A stretch of DNA of 32,915 bases from Proteobacteria bacterium UBA1148 (GTDB lineage: Bacteria; Pseudomonadota; Gammaproteobacteria; Steroidobacterales; Rariloculaceae), in the NCBI GenBank assembly GCA_002311835.1, contig DBZY01000007.1, forward strand, positions 15,904 through 48,818, given 5' to 3'. How positions within the stretch are numbered: the stretch's first letter is position 1; each line of letters begins with the position of its first letter. Position numbers and translations under genes: made by a program. Positions 16,746-26,000 of this stretch are shown piece by piece. The notes beneath the pieces were generated by a model. It saw only the letters and a list, made by a program, of their open reading frames with translations, searched no databases and was not told where the DNA came from.

Positions 16746-17789
16746 TTACTCCACAGCAAAGGTCGCTGGCCCGTACTCGTCTAGCAATTCCAATATGCGC
16801 CCACCACCACGTGCTACACAAGTTAGTGGCTCATCAGCTACGACAACCGGAAGACCCGTCTCTTCTGCGATGAGTTTGTCCATACCTTTCAACAATGCCC
16901 CGCCGCCAGTCAAGACTATTCCTCGCTCCGCAACATCGGCACCCAATTCAGGAGGCGTCTGCTCAAGAGCGGCTTTCACAGCCGCTACAATCCCTTGTAA
17001 CGGTTCCTGAAGCGCTTCAAGAATTTCGTTGCTATTTAACGTAAAGCTGCGAGGAACACCTTCCGAAAGATTGCGCCCTCTCACGGTAATCTCCTTGACC
17101 TCCTCTGCAGGGTAGGCGGTACCCGCCTCCTCCTTAATCCGCTCCGACGTTGCTTCGCCGATGAGTATGCCGTAGTTTCGCCGCACATAAGCGACAATTG
17201 CCTCGTCAAAGCGATCCCCACCGATACGCACGGATGCAGCGTACACAATCCCGTTCAACGAAATAACTGCGACCTCTGACGTCCCACCCCCGATATCTAG
17301 GACCATAGATCCGCGAGCCTCGTGCACCGGCAGACCAGCCCCAATCGCCGCAGCCATCGGTTCCTCCACTAAATATACCTGCCGAGCTCCTGCTCCCTCG
17401 GCAGATTCTCGGATCGCCCGCCGCTCAACCTGCGTTGACCCGTAGGGCACACAGATAAGAACTCGGGGGCTCGGCCGAAAATACCGCGAGCCATGGGCCT
17501 TTTTGATGAAGTGCTGAAGCATCTTCTCGGTAATAGTAAAGTCAGCGATCACCCCATCCTTCAAGGGACGGATAGCACTGATATTCCCTGGGGTACGGCC
17601 GAGCATACTCTTTGCGTCTGCGCCAATCGCCTCAAGAACCTTCCCTCCCCGTCCAACCTCCTCCCGAATAGCAACGACGGAGGGCTCATTAAGAACGATG
17701 CCACGACCACGCACAGAGATCAGGGTATTTGCGGTACCCAGATCAATAGATAAATCATTAGAAAAGGAACCGAGAAAGCTCTTTAACAT
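16746..17789 (-). CDS. mreB: Rod shape-determining protein MreB, actin-like
   Basis: MreB is the bacterial actin that directs the elongasome along the inner membrane. The 347-residue length equals the E. coli protein. Motifs include SIDLGTANTL for phosphate 1, GRTPGNISAIRPLKDGVIAD, VERRAIRESAEGAG, the phosphate-2 motif MVLDIGGGTSEVAVIS and VLTGGGALLKGMD. The N-terminal MLKSFLGSF resembles the amphipathic membrane-binding start. The frame extends upstream to a TTG at 17852, but the ATG at 17789 fits the family. It is divergent from gatC, the arrangement also found in Pseudomonas. Confidence 0.97.
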   Translation of the reverse strand: MLKSFLGSFSNDLSIDLGTANTLISVRGRGIVLNEPSVVAIREEVGRGGKVLEAIGADAKSMLGRTPGNISAIRPLKDGVIADFTITEKMLQHFIKKAHGSRYFRPSPRVLICVPYGSTQVERRAIRESAEGAGARQVYLVEEPMAAAIGAGLPVHEARGSMVLDIGGGTSEVAVISLNGIVYAASVRIGGDRFDEAIVAYVRRNYGILIGEATSERIKEEAGTAYPAEEVKEITVRGRNLSEGVPRSFTLNSNEILEALQEPLQGIVAAVKAALEQTPPELGADVAERGIVLTGGGALLKGMDKLIAEETGLPVVVADEPLTCVARGGGRILELLDEYGPATFAVE

Positions 17790-17823
17790 TAAGCGCCAAG
17801 GGTCAGATTTGAGGTCAAAGGTC

Positions 17824-17852
17824 ACTTTAGCAACGGGTAGGACAATGGGCAA
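17824..17852 (-). promoter_or_regulatory. Candidate mreB promoter
   Basis: On the minus strand, TTGCCC and TAAAGT are separated by 17 bases. Each matches the sigma-70 consensus in four of six positions. Location 35 bases before the mreB ATG is sensible, but the match is modest. Confidence 0.3.
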
Positions 17853-17867
17853 GGTGGGGTGTATAGT
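17839..17867 (+). promoter_or_regulatory. Candidate gatC promoter
   Basis: AGGACA (17839-17844) and TATAGT (17862-17867) are 17 bases apart, 28 bases before the gatC ATG. The -10 matches the consensus in five of six positions, the -35 in four. It would overlap the candidate mreB promoter on the other strand. Confidence 0.35.
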
Positions 17868-17895
17868 TATCCGCCGTTACCCAGAACGCTAGATC

Positions 17896-18183
17896 ATGTC
17901 ACTCAATCGAGAAGACGTTGAAAAACTGTGTCTGCTGGCCCGCCTGAAAATCACCCCAGAGGAAATGACAGACGTAGCCTCCAAGCTGTCAGATATAGTC
18001 ACCCTGGTCAACCAGTTGCGGACGGCTGACACTACCGAGGTTGTGCCCATGGCTCACCCACTGGATATAGCGCAGCGGCTGCGGGAAGACAAGGTAACTG
18101 AATCGGATCGGCATGAACACTATCAACAAAACGCATCCATGGTGGAGAGAGATCTCTATCTGGTACCCAAGGTCATAGAATAA
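17896..18183 (+). CDS. gatC: Asp/Glu-tRNA(Asn/Gln) amidotransferase subunit C
   Basis: GatC is the small structural subunit that wraps around GatA and holds GatAB together. The 95-residue protein has the usual length and pattern: MSLNREDVEKLCLLARLKITPEE, LSDIVTLVNQL, PMAHP and a C-terminal YLVPKVIE. It is the first gene of gatCAB; no good Shine-Dalgarno sequence is visible before the ATG. The operon lets the cell make Gln-tRNA(Gln) and/or Asn-tRNA(Asn) from mischarged tRNAs; which one cannot be told without knowing whether glnS and asnS are present elsewhere. Confidence 0.95.
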   Translation: MSLNREDVEKLCLLARLKITPEEMTDVASKLSDIVTLVNQLRTADTTEVVPMAHPLDIAQRLREDKVTESDRHEHYQQNASMVERDLYLVPKVIE

Positions 18184-18241
18184 CCATCAATCTTAACGGA
18201 TCCACCCACGGTCACCGATCCAGGGTGCCCACCCCGTAAGT

Positions 18242-19702
18242 ATGCACGAAGCAACCATTGCGCAACTGGCCCAAGAGCTCAAGAGTCGAAAAATTTCGTC
18301 GCAAGAGCTTACGAAACACTTCTTAGAACGCATCTCGCGCCTGGATGCAGACCTTAATGCTTTCATCACTATCACACAGAATGATGCACTTGCTCAGGCG
18401 AAAGCAGCTGATGCTCGTCTGGCCTCCGGGGAAGGGACTCCTCTGACAGGGATACCCATCGCACACAAAGATATTTTCTGCACGAAGGGGGTAAAGACAT
18501 CATGTGGCTCACGAATGCTGGATAACTTCATCTCGCCATATGATGCAACCGTTGTAGCCAGACTCAAACAAGCAGGCGCGGTTATGCTGGGCAAAACTAA
18601 CATGGATGAATTCGCCATGGGCTCATCCAATGAAACGAGCTTCTACGGCCCCGCACACAACCCATGGGATAGAGATACAGTGCCAGGAGGCTCCTCGGGG
18701 GGTTCTGCCGCCGCGGTTGCGGCACGTATGGCCTGCGGAGCCACGGGAACCGATACCGGTGGATCCATTCGACAACCAGCAGCCTTTTCAGGCGTTACCG
18801 GTGTCAAGCCGACTTACGGTAGGGTCTCCCGCTACGGAATTGTGGCCTTTGCGTCGAGCCTGGATCAGGCTGGAACACTTACCCGGACGGCCGAAGACGC
18901 TGCTCTCATGTTACAAATCATGTCAGGCCCTGATGAACTAGACTCTACCGCTCTGCCCAACCTGGTACCCGATTTCTGTAAGGCATTAAAGGATCCCTGG
19001 GAAAACATCACCATAGGCGTCCCCGATAATTTCTTCGACAAGGACCTCGATCCCAACAACGCTCAGCTGATCCGCGACGCACTATCGGTTTTTGAGAAAT
19101 TAGGCGCGACAATAAAGGAAATTCATTTGGAGAATATCCATTTGTCCGTACCAGTCTACTATGTAGTAGCGCCAGCCGAAGCTTCATCTAACCTCTCCCG
19201 TTTCGATGGTATCCGCTACGGCTATCGAGCCGAAGGTGAAAGTGGCGACCTAGCTGAGTTTTACATGCGCACACGGGGCGAAGGCTTCGGTGCAGAGGTC
19301 AAACGAAGAATTCTGATGGGCACCTACGTACTGTCTGCAGGGTACTACGATGCCTACTATCTACAGGCACAGAAAATCCGTCAGCTCATCAGTCAGGACT
19401 TCTCTCGGGCTTTCGAAGACGTCGACCTTATTGCCGGACCAACCGCTCCGACCCCTGCATTCAGCATAGGACAGAAAATTAATGATCCTATTCAGATGTA
19501 TCTGAACGACATTTATACGATCGGCGCACCACTAGCCGGGCTTCCGGCTCTCTCCACACCTTGTGGGCTAGTAAATAATTTACCGGTCGGATTACAGCTC
19601 ATCGGACCTCATCTCAGTGAAGAGAGACTCCTCAAAGCTGCCCACTATTTCCAACAGGAAACTGATTGGCACACACTCGTGCCACCAGGGTACTTCGAAT
19701 AA
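18242..19702 (+). CDS. gatA: Asp/Glu-tRNA(Asn/Gln) amidotransferase subunit A
   Basis: GatA is the amidase subunit that releases ammonia from glutamine. The 486-residue protein carries the amidase-signature Ser-cisSer-Lys triad: Lys76 in PIAHKDIF, Ser151 in GGSSGGSAAAVA and Ser175 in GTDTGGSIRQPA. KPTYGRVSRYG and GFGAEVKRRILMGTY are also family segments. It lies 58 bases after gatC. The stop and the gatB ATG share one base (TAATG). It is full length with no missing catalytic residue. Confidence 0.97.
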   Translation: MHEATIAQLAQELKSRKISSQELTKHFLERISRLDADLNAFITITQNDALAQAKAADARLASGEGTPLTGIPIAHKDIFCTKGVKTSCGSRMLDNFISPYDATVVARLKQAGAVMLGKTNMDEFAMGSSNETSFYGPAHNPWDRDTVPGGSSGGSAAAVAARMACGATGTDTGGSIRQPAAFSGVTGVKPTYGRVSRYGIVAFASSLDQAGTLTRTAEDAALMLQIMSGPDELDSTALPNLVPDFCKALKDPWENITIGVPDNFFDKDLDPNNAQLIRDALSVFEKLGATIKEIHLENIHLSVPVYYVVAPAEASSNLSRFDGIRYGYRAEGESGDLAEFYMRTRGEGFGAEVKRRILMGTYVLSAGYYDAYYLQAQKIRQLISQDFSRAFEDVDLIAGPTAPTPAFSIGQKINDPIQMYLNDIYTIGAPLAGLPALSTPCGLVNNLPVGLQLIGPHLSEERLLKAAHYFQQETDWHTLVPPGYFE

Positions 19703-21150
19703 TGAACTGGGACGTCGTTATTGGGCTTGAGATCCATACGCAACTCGCCACAAAGAGCAAGATCTTTTCGGGCAGTTCGACGCAATACGGAGCTTCACCC
19801 AATAGTCAAGCATCTCTGGTTGATCTCGGTTACCCAGGCGTGCTTCCCGTACTAAATCGCGATGCTGTATGTATGGCGATTAAGTTTGGTTTAGCAACTG
19901 GCTGTCAGATTTCACCTCGCTCTATTTTTGCTCGAAAAAACTACTTCTACCCTGATTTACCAAAGGGATATCAAATATCCCAATATGAGCTTCCAATCGT
20001 CTATGACGGCTGCTTAGAAATCGTGCTTGAGGATGGTGAGCTTAGGACCATCGGAATTACAAGGGCTCATCTAGAAGAAGATGCTGGAAAATCGCTACAC
20101 GATGACTTCCGTGACCACAGCGGTATCGATTTAAACCGTGCAGGAACGCCGTTACTGGAAATCGTCTCAGAGCCCGACCTCCGCTCAGCCACAGAAGCGG
20201 GGATTTATATGCGGGCAATCCATACGCTGGTCTGCTATCTCGGCATCTCAGATGGAAACATGCAAGAAGGATCATTTCGCTGCGATGCTAATGTTTCCAT
20301 TAGGTCCCGTGGAGAAAAAAAACTCGGTACGCGCACAGAGCTTAAGAATTTAAATTCCTTCCGATTCGTGGAGAAAGCAATTCAGGTTGAAATCGAACGA
20401 CAAATCAACGTAGTGGAGGATGGTGCTGAGGTCGTTCAGGAAACACGTCTGTATGACGCGGGTAGCAACACTACACGGACCATGCGCATCAAAGAAGAAG
20501 CAAATGACTATCGATATTTTCCAGACCCTGACCTCCTTCCAGTAATCATTGAAGATAAGTTAATAGAAAAACTACGCAGTGAGCTCCCCGAATTGCCCGA
20601 TGCAAAAAGAAACCGTTTCATCAGTAATTACGCCCTTTCAGAGACCGTCGCTGAAGAGCTTACCTCCACGCGAGAAATTGGCGACTACTTTGAAGAAGCA
20701 GTTAAATCTCAGCCAAGCGTCCCACCAAAACAAATTGCTAAATTAATTCAACGCGAGTTAACCGAAGCACTAAAGAAAAATAGTTTGAATATTAAAAAAT
20801 CAAAAGTGCCTCCAGAGATCATCGCAGTTCTCGCTTCAAAAATACAAGACAACAGCATCTCAAGCAGTGCAGCAAGTGCTGTATTTGAAGAACTATGGCG
20901 TACAGACAGCTCAATTGGTGTTAGTAACGTCATTGAAAAACTCGGACTTGAGCAGATCTCTAACGAGGGCGTAATCAACACAATGGTAGACGACATCATC
21001 GCCCAGAACCCTGAACAAGCCGAGCAATGTCGAAAGGGCAAAGACAAGGTCATTGGTTTTCTGGTTGGTCAAGTGATGAAAATCTCTCGTGGCAAAGCCA
21101 ACCCCCAACAAGTAATCCAGACCCTAAAAAACAAGCTGAGAGGCGAATAA
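19702..21150 (+). CDS. gatB: Asp/Glu-tRNA(Asn/Gln) amidotransferase subunit B
   Basis: GatB phosphorylates the misacylated Glu or Asp on tRNA and transfers ammonia delivered from GatA. The 482-residue protein has the kinase-domain blocks GLEIHTQLAT, RKNYFYPDLPKGYQISQY, THLEED-like RAHLEEDAGKS, DLNRAGTPLLEIVSEPD and GSFRCDANVSIR. A C-terminal helical and YqeY-like tail (about 330-482) ends GQVMKISRGKANPQQVIQTLKNKL. The frame extends 12 codons upstream into gatA, but MNWDVVIGLEIHTQ from the overlapping TAATG is the natural start. Confidence 0.97.
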   Translation: MNWDVVIGLEIHTQLATKSKIFSGSSTQYGASPNSQASLVDLGYPGVLPVLNRDAVCMAIKFGLATGCQISPRSIFARKNYFYPDLPKGYQISQYELPIVYDGCLEIVLEDGELRTIGITRAHLEEDAGKSLHDDFRDHSGIDLNRAGTPLLEIVSEPDLRSATEAGIYMRAIHTLVCYLGISDGNMQEGSFRCDANVSIRSRGEKKLGTRTELKNLNSFRFVEKAIQVEIERQINVVEDGAEVVQETRLYDAGSNTTRTMRIKEEANDYRYFPDPDLLPVIIEDKLIEKLRSELPELPDAKRNRFISNYALSETVAEELTSTREIGDYFEEAVKSQPSVPPKQIAKLIQRELTEALKKNSLNIKKSKVPPEIIAVLASKIQDNSISSSAASAVFEELWRTDSSIGVSNVIEKLGLEQISNEGVINTMVDDIIAQNPEQAEQCRKGKDKVIGFLVGQVMKISRGKANPQQVIQTLKNKLRGE

Positions 21151-21165
21151 ACAGCCCATTCCTGA

Positions 21166-21187
21166 AAAGCCTTTGACATAAGGCTTT
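21166..21187. repeat. Perfect 8-bp inverted repeat around the -35 of the methionine operon
   Basis: AAAGCCTT at 21166-21173 and AAGGCTTT at 21180-21187 are separated by TGACAT. The repeat lies 15 bases after the gatB stop and contains the -35 hexamer of the next operon. It could be a weak terminator for gatCAB (there is no clear U tract after it) or a protein-binding palindrome. Confidence 0.5.
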
Positions 21188-21202
21188 AAAATACTATATA
21201 AA
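21173..21202 (+). promoter_or_regulatory. Promoter of the sahR-metF-metH operon
   Basis: A perfect -35 TTGACA (21173-21178) is followed after 18 bases by TATAAA (21197-21202), five of six matches to the -10 consensus. ATATAA at a 17-base spacer is an alternative. The regulator ATG is 25 bases downstream, leaving a short leader of about 18 bases. Confidence 0.7.
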
Positions 21203-21215
21203 TATATCTTTATAT
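21196..21215. promoter_or_regulatory. Candidate operator: 20-bp imperfect palindrome over the -10 box
   Basis: ATATAAATATATCTTTATAT has half-sites that match in 9 of 10 positions (ATATAAATAT against ATATAAAGAT in reverse complement). It covers the -10 box and ends 12 bases before the ATG of an ArsR-family regulator, the expected position for an autorepressor site. AT-richness makes chance symmetry more likely, so binding is inferred. Confidence 0.6.
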
Positions 21216-21227
21216 TGAGATATTCAC

Positions 21228-22151
21228 ATGCGGACCTTCGAAGAACTGGCTGATCTACTACGAATTCTTGGAGATCCTACCAGGTTGCGGCTTCTGGCAA
21301 GCCTCAACCAGGGAGAATTGTCCGTGAGTGAAATTACTCAGGTCACCGGATTCAGCCAGCCGCGAGTCTCACGTCACCTAAAATTGCTTTGTGAATCTCA
21401 TGTTCTCAGACGGACACGGGACCAGAACGAAGTCTATTACCGAGTCACTATTGATGAGGACCGCCGTGGTCTAGTCCAAAAAGTCCTGGTAAACCTCCCG
21501 GGAAAAGACCCGATTACCGCACGGGACCAGGAGAGACTTACCGCTATCCTAGATAGCCGCCAGGCACAGGCTCAGGAACTGCTTGCGCGCATGGGGGTTA
21601 GACCACTGAGCCCTCCTGAAATCCGGGAAGTAGGAACCGCTGTAGAGACACTGCTCAAGGCGCATCTACCGGGAAACGAGGCTAATACACCACTTGGTGA
21701 TCTACTCGATATCGGCACGGGTACGGGAAGTATGTTGCGACTGCTCGCGAGGCAGGCGAGACGAACTGTTGCAATTGACCAGTCTAGGGAAATGCGACTT
21801 GTAGCGCGGGCAACGGTGCTATCTCAGGGTCTTTCCAATTGCACAGTTCAGAAGGGTGATATGTATGACCTTGGCTTCCCAGAAAAACACTTCGACATCG
21901 CAACCATGGATCGAGTGGTAGGGACCGCAGACAACCCAGACAATGCAATAAGGGAAGCTGGACGTGTGATTAAGGATGGCGGGCATCTCCTATTAGTAGA
22001 AACACCAGGCTTGCCTGCGGATGAAACTAGGCTCGTCGAGTGCATAGAAAATGCCGGGTTATCTCTTCTTGAACTGCAAAAAACTGAAAAAGGAACCGCT
22101 ATAGTGGTATTCGCGACACGAGTTTCGCCACCACAATCCAATGCCGCTTAG
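21228..22151 (+). CDS. ArsR-family regulator fused to a methyltransferase-like domain (SahR type)
   Basis: The 307-residue protein has an ArsR winged-helix domain at the N-terminus (about 1-75): ILGDPTRLRLLASL, LSVSEITQVTGFSQPRVSRHLKLL with the recognition helix at about 42-53, and VYYRV in the wing. A class I SAM-dependent methyltransferase fold follows from about 155, with motif I DIGTGTG (161-167), Asp184 at the motif II end, and FDIATMDRVV. ArsR metal-binding cysteines are not evident. The architecture and the position ahead of metF and metH fit SahR-type regulators, which sense S-adenosylhomocysteine and repress methionine-cycle genes. Ligand sensing by the methyltransferase-like domain is inferred. 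Its own promoter overlaps a palindrome, which suggests autoregulation. The metF ATG is 29 bases downstream. Confidence 0.85.
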   Translation: MRTFEELADLLRILGDPTRLRLLASLNQGELSVSEITQVTGFSQPRVSRHLKLLCESHVLRRTRDQNEVYYRVTIDEDRRGLVQKVLVNLPGKDPITARDQERLTAILDSRQAQAQELLARMGVRPLSPPEIREVGTAVETLLKAHLPGNEANTPLGDLLDIGTGTGSMLRLLARQARRTVAIDQSREMRLVARATVLSQGLSNCTVQKGDMYDLGFPEKHFDIATMDRVVGTADNPDNAIREAGRVIKDGGHLLLVETPGLPADETRLVECIENAGLSLLELQKTEKGTAIVVFATRVSPPQSNAA

Positions 22152-22180
22152 AACTCCTACGCCACCAGACACCCAAACCA

Positions 22181-23056
22181 ATGAGTAATGAAATTCAAGT
22201 CTCGTTCGAGTTTTTCCCTCCTGCGAATAAGAAAATGGAGGAGATACTCTGGCATTCCATCCAGCGACTGGAGCCCCTCGGACCGCGGTTCGTTTCCGTA
22301 ACGTATGGTGCAGACGGCTCAACTCGAGACCGGACTCACCGCATTGTGCGGCGAATTCAGGCAGAGACAGAGCTTGTATGTGCCCCGCATCTAACTTGCA
22401 TTAGTGCCCATCGCGAAGAAGTACTAGCAATAGCCGAAAGTTATTGGCAGGCGGGCATCCGCAATATGGTTGCGCTCCGTGGGGATCCTCCAAAAGATGT
22501 AAAGGTGTACAAACCTTATGTGGGAGGTTTTGACTACGCATCTGACCTAGTAACAGGGTTACTCGGAGTAGGTGAGTTCGATATTTCGGTTGCCGCCTAC
22601 CCAGAGGTACACCCAGAGGCGCTAAGTGCCGATGCAGACTTGGAAAACCTGAAACGAAAAATAGATGCTGGTGCCTCCCGCGCCATTACTCAGTTCTTTT
22701 TCGATACTGGTGGCTATCTACGATTCAGAGATCGCTGCCAAACGATGGGATTAGAAGTGCCCATTGTCCCTGGAATACTTCCAATCACGAATTTTCCTAG
22801 GCTTCTTAAATTCGCTGAAAATTGTGGGGCAACCGTACCATCAAAACTCCGTGAGCGCTTTTCCGGGCTAGATAACGATCCAGATACTCGACGAATGATT
22901 GCTGCGAGTGTAGCCATTGAACAGGTAGATGAATTGCTACGCCATGGTGTTAGCGAGTTTCATTTCTATACTCTTAACAGAGCCGAGCTTACGTACGCAA
23001 TCTGTCATGCGCTCGGGCTCAGGCCACTTAACCAAGCAAAGGAGCAGCTCTCTTGA
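22181..23056 (+). CDS. metF: 5,10-methylenetetrahydrofolate reductase
   Basis: MetF reduces methylenetetrahydrofolate to 5-methyltetrahydrofolate with FAD, giving the methyl donor used by MetH. The 291-residue protein has SFEFFPP (8-14) with catalytic Glu10, SVTYGADGSTRDRT (39-52), ALRGDPPK (98-105) with Asp102, SRAITQFFFDT, and VPGILPITNFPRLLKFAENCGA. The size is that of the single-domain bacterial enzyme. No Shine-Dalgarno sequence is obvious before the ATG. Its stop overlaps the TTG start of metH. Confidence 0.97.
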   Translation: MSNEIQVSFEFFPPANKKMEEILWHSIQRLEPLGPRFVSVTYGADGSTRDRTHRIVRRIQAETELVCAPHLTCISAHREEVLAIAESYWQAGIRNMVALRGDPPKDVKVYKPYVGGFDYASDLVTGLLGVGEFDISVAAYPEVHPEALSADADLENLKRKIDAGASRAITQFFFDTGGYLRFRDRCQTMGLEVPIVPGILPITNFPRLLKFAENCGATVPSKLRERFSGLDNDPDTRRMIAASVAIEQVDELLRHGVSEFHFYTLNRAELTYAICHALGLRPLNQAKEQLS

Positions 23057-26000
23057 ATGACCAACGTCTTCATCTAGAGAAGCTTCTGCGTGAACGAATC
23101 GTCGTGCTCGATGGTGCGATGGGCACAAGTATCCAAACACTAGAACTAGGAGAAAACGACTTCAGAGGCAATCGATTTAAGGATTGGCCCAGCGAACTTA
23201 AAGGAAATAACGATCTCCTATCGATATCGCAACCACAACATATCATAGCGATTCACAGAGATTTCCTCGCGGCCGGCGCAGACATTATCACGACTAACAC
23301 TTTTAACTCCTCGGCTCCCTCTCAGGGAGACTACGGGATGGAGGATTTAGTGCCTGAACTGAACCATGCCGCGGCGCGACTAGCGAGAAAAGCTGCGGAC
23401 ATGGCTACCGAGACAAGTGGTATACCCCGATTTGTAGCTGGAGCGCTCGGTCCAACGAACCGAACGTGTTCGATTTCTTCTGATGTAAACGATCCTAGTT
23501 CGCGAAATATCACGTTTGAACAATTAGTCGAGACATACAGTGAGGCGGCAGAAGCTCTCGTCGAGGGTGGTGTCGATCTCTTAATGGTAGAGACCATTTT
23601 CGATACGCTAAATGCCAAAGCCGCTCTCTACGCCATCAAACACCTCAGCGAAAAAACAGGTCTAAACGTACCGATAATAATCTCTGGGACCATAACCGAT
23701 GCATCAGGTCGAACGCTCTCCGGTCAGACGCTTGAAGCTTTCTATACCTCTGTACGTCATGTGAAACCTCTCCTGATTGGTCTCAACTGCGCGCTAGGAG
23801 CAAAAGAATTGAGACCTTACGTGGAGGAATTAGCCAGGTTGTCCGAGTTTCCAACCAGCGTCCACCCTAATGCTGGCCTACCGAATGAGTTTGGCGAATA
23901 TACAGATACGCCAGAACACATGGCTGAAGTACTCGGAGAGTTTGCAAAAAACGGTTGGCTTAACCTAGCTGGCGGATGCTGCGGCACAACACCAGAGCAC
24001 ATCAGAATGATTGCTGAGGCTGTCTCAAGATACGAACCTAGGACAACACCGAATCTTCCGATAACTACGCAACTATCAGGACTAGAACCTCTTAAGGTCG
24101 GCCCAGACAGCCTATTTGTAAACATCGGCGAGCGCGCCAACGTTACGGGTTCTATCCAATTTAAGAAGCTTATCGAAAAAGATGATTACGAACAGGCGCT
24201 AACCATCGCGCGGGATCAGGTTGAAAATGGCGCGCAGATAATCGACGTTAACATGGATGAAGGGATGCTGGATTCTGAAGCTGCCATGGACAAGTTCTTG
24301 AAGCTAATCGCTTCGGAACCCGATATTGCCCGCGTACCTATCATGATCGACTCTTCCAAATGGACCGTGATCCAAGCGGGGCTCAAGTGTCTGCAGGGTA
24401 AGGGTATTGTTAACTCCATTAGTCTGAAGGAAGGAGAAGAAATTTTTCTCGAACAAGCGCGTGAAATACTGCGCTACGGCGCTGCCGTGGTTGTGATGGC
24501 TTTCGACGACGAGGGCCAAGCAGATACCGCCGAACGAAAATTCGAAATCTGCAAGCGATCTTATAACTTACTGATAAACGAAGTCGGTCTCCCGCCTGAA
24601 GATATTATCTTTGATCCCAATATCTTTGCAGTCGCCACTGGAATTGACGCACATAATGCATATGGCCTCGCATTTATCGATGCTACTCGTAAGATCAAAG
24701 CGGAACTACCGCATTCGTTAGTAAGCGGAGGCGTCAGCAATGTTTCTTTCTCTTTCCGTGGGAATAATATTGTTCGCGAAGCCATGCACTCCACCTTTCT
24801 CTATCATGCGATTTCCGCGGGCATGGACATGGGCATCGTCAATGCAGGGCAACTCGCCGTATATCAGGACATTCCAGAAGACCTTAAAGTCGCGACCGAA
24901 GACGCCATTCTTAACCGTCGAAACGACGCCACAGAAAGATTGGTCACTCTTGCGGAACAATGTCGCGGCAATAATGAACAAAAAATAGAAAAAGAGACCG
25001 ACGAATGGCGAAACTGGGCAGTGGGAAAAAGGCTTGAACACTCTCTGGTGCGGGGTATCGACACCTTTGTGATCGAGGATACCGAAGAAGCACGTCTATC
25101 TGCGGAGCGGCCCTTAGACGTCATTGAAGGCCCCTTGATGGATGGAATGAATGTGGTCGGCGACCTCTTTGGTGAAGGCAAAATGTTTCTCCCACAGGTT
25201 GTGAAATCGGCTCGAGTCATGAAGAAGGCGGTTGCACACCTGGTACCTTACATCGAGGAGGATAAAGCCGAGGCCGCAGCAAAAGCTAAAATAGTGATCG
25301 CCACGGTCAAAGGAGATGTCCACGACATTGGAAAAAATATTGTCGGAGTTGTGCTCCAATGCAATAACTTCGAAGTAATAGACCTTGGCGTCATGGTGCC
25401 CGCAGAGAAAATTCTGAGCACCGCAAAAGATATCGGCGCAGATCTAATCGGTCTTTCAGGGTTAATAACACCTTCACTCGATGAAATGGTTCATACTGCC
25501 ACTGAGATGCAACGTCAAGCATTCTCCTTACCATTGCTGATTGGTGGTGCAACTACCTCCCCCGCCCACACCAGCGTGAAAATAGACCCCACATACGAAG
25601 GACCCGTGGTTTACGTCAAAGACGCTTCACGGGCCGTCAGTGTGATGCAAACACTGATAGGTAAGAAGCGGGAAACTTTTTCAAAACAACTTGAGGAAGA
25701 ACATTCGAAGCGTCGTGCTCGCCACCAGCAAAAACGAAGCCGAGGGTCAGAGCTCGTACTGAATAAGGCCCGAGCCAACAAATTAACTTTAGATTGGGTC
25801 GAGTATCAGCCACCGTCCCCAAAAACTCTCGGTTTAAAGACACTCAACAATTACCCGCTCGAAAAACTCACCAAGTATATCGACTGGATGCCGTTTTTTA
25901 ATGCCTGGGAGTTTCACGGTCGATTCCCGGAAATCCTGAACGACCCCGTCGTCGGTAAGGCTAGCCAAGCACTCTATTCCGACGCTCAGCAACTGCTTCA

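Noticed and set aside
20057..20275. Antisense reading frames within gatB, metH and other long genes
   Set aside because: They are explained by codon bias of the real genes on the opposite strand and show no start signals or recognisable domains.
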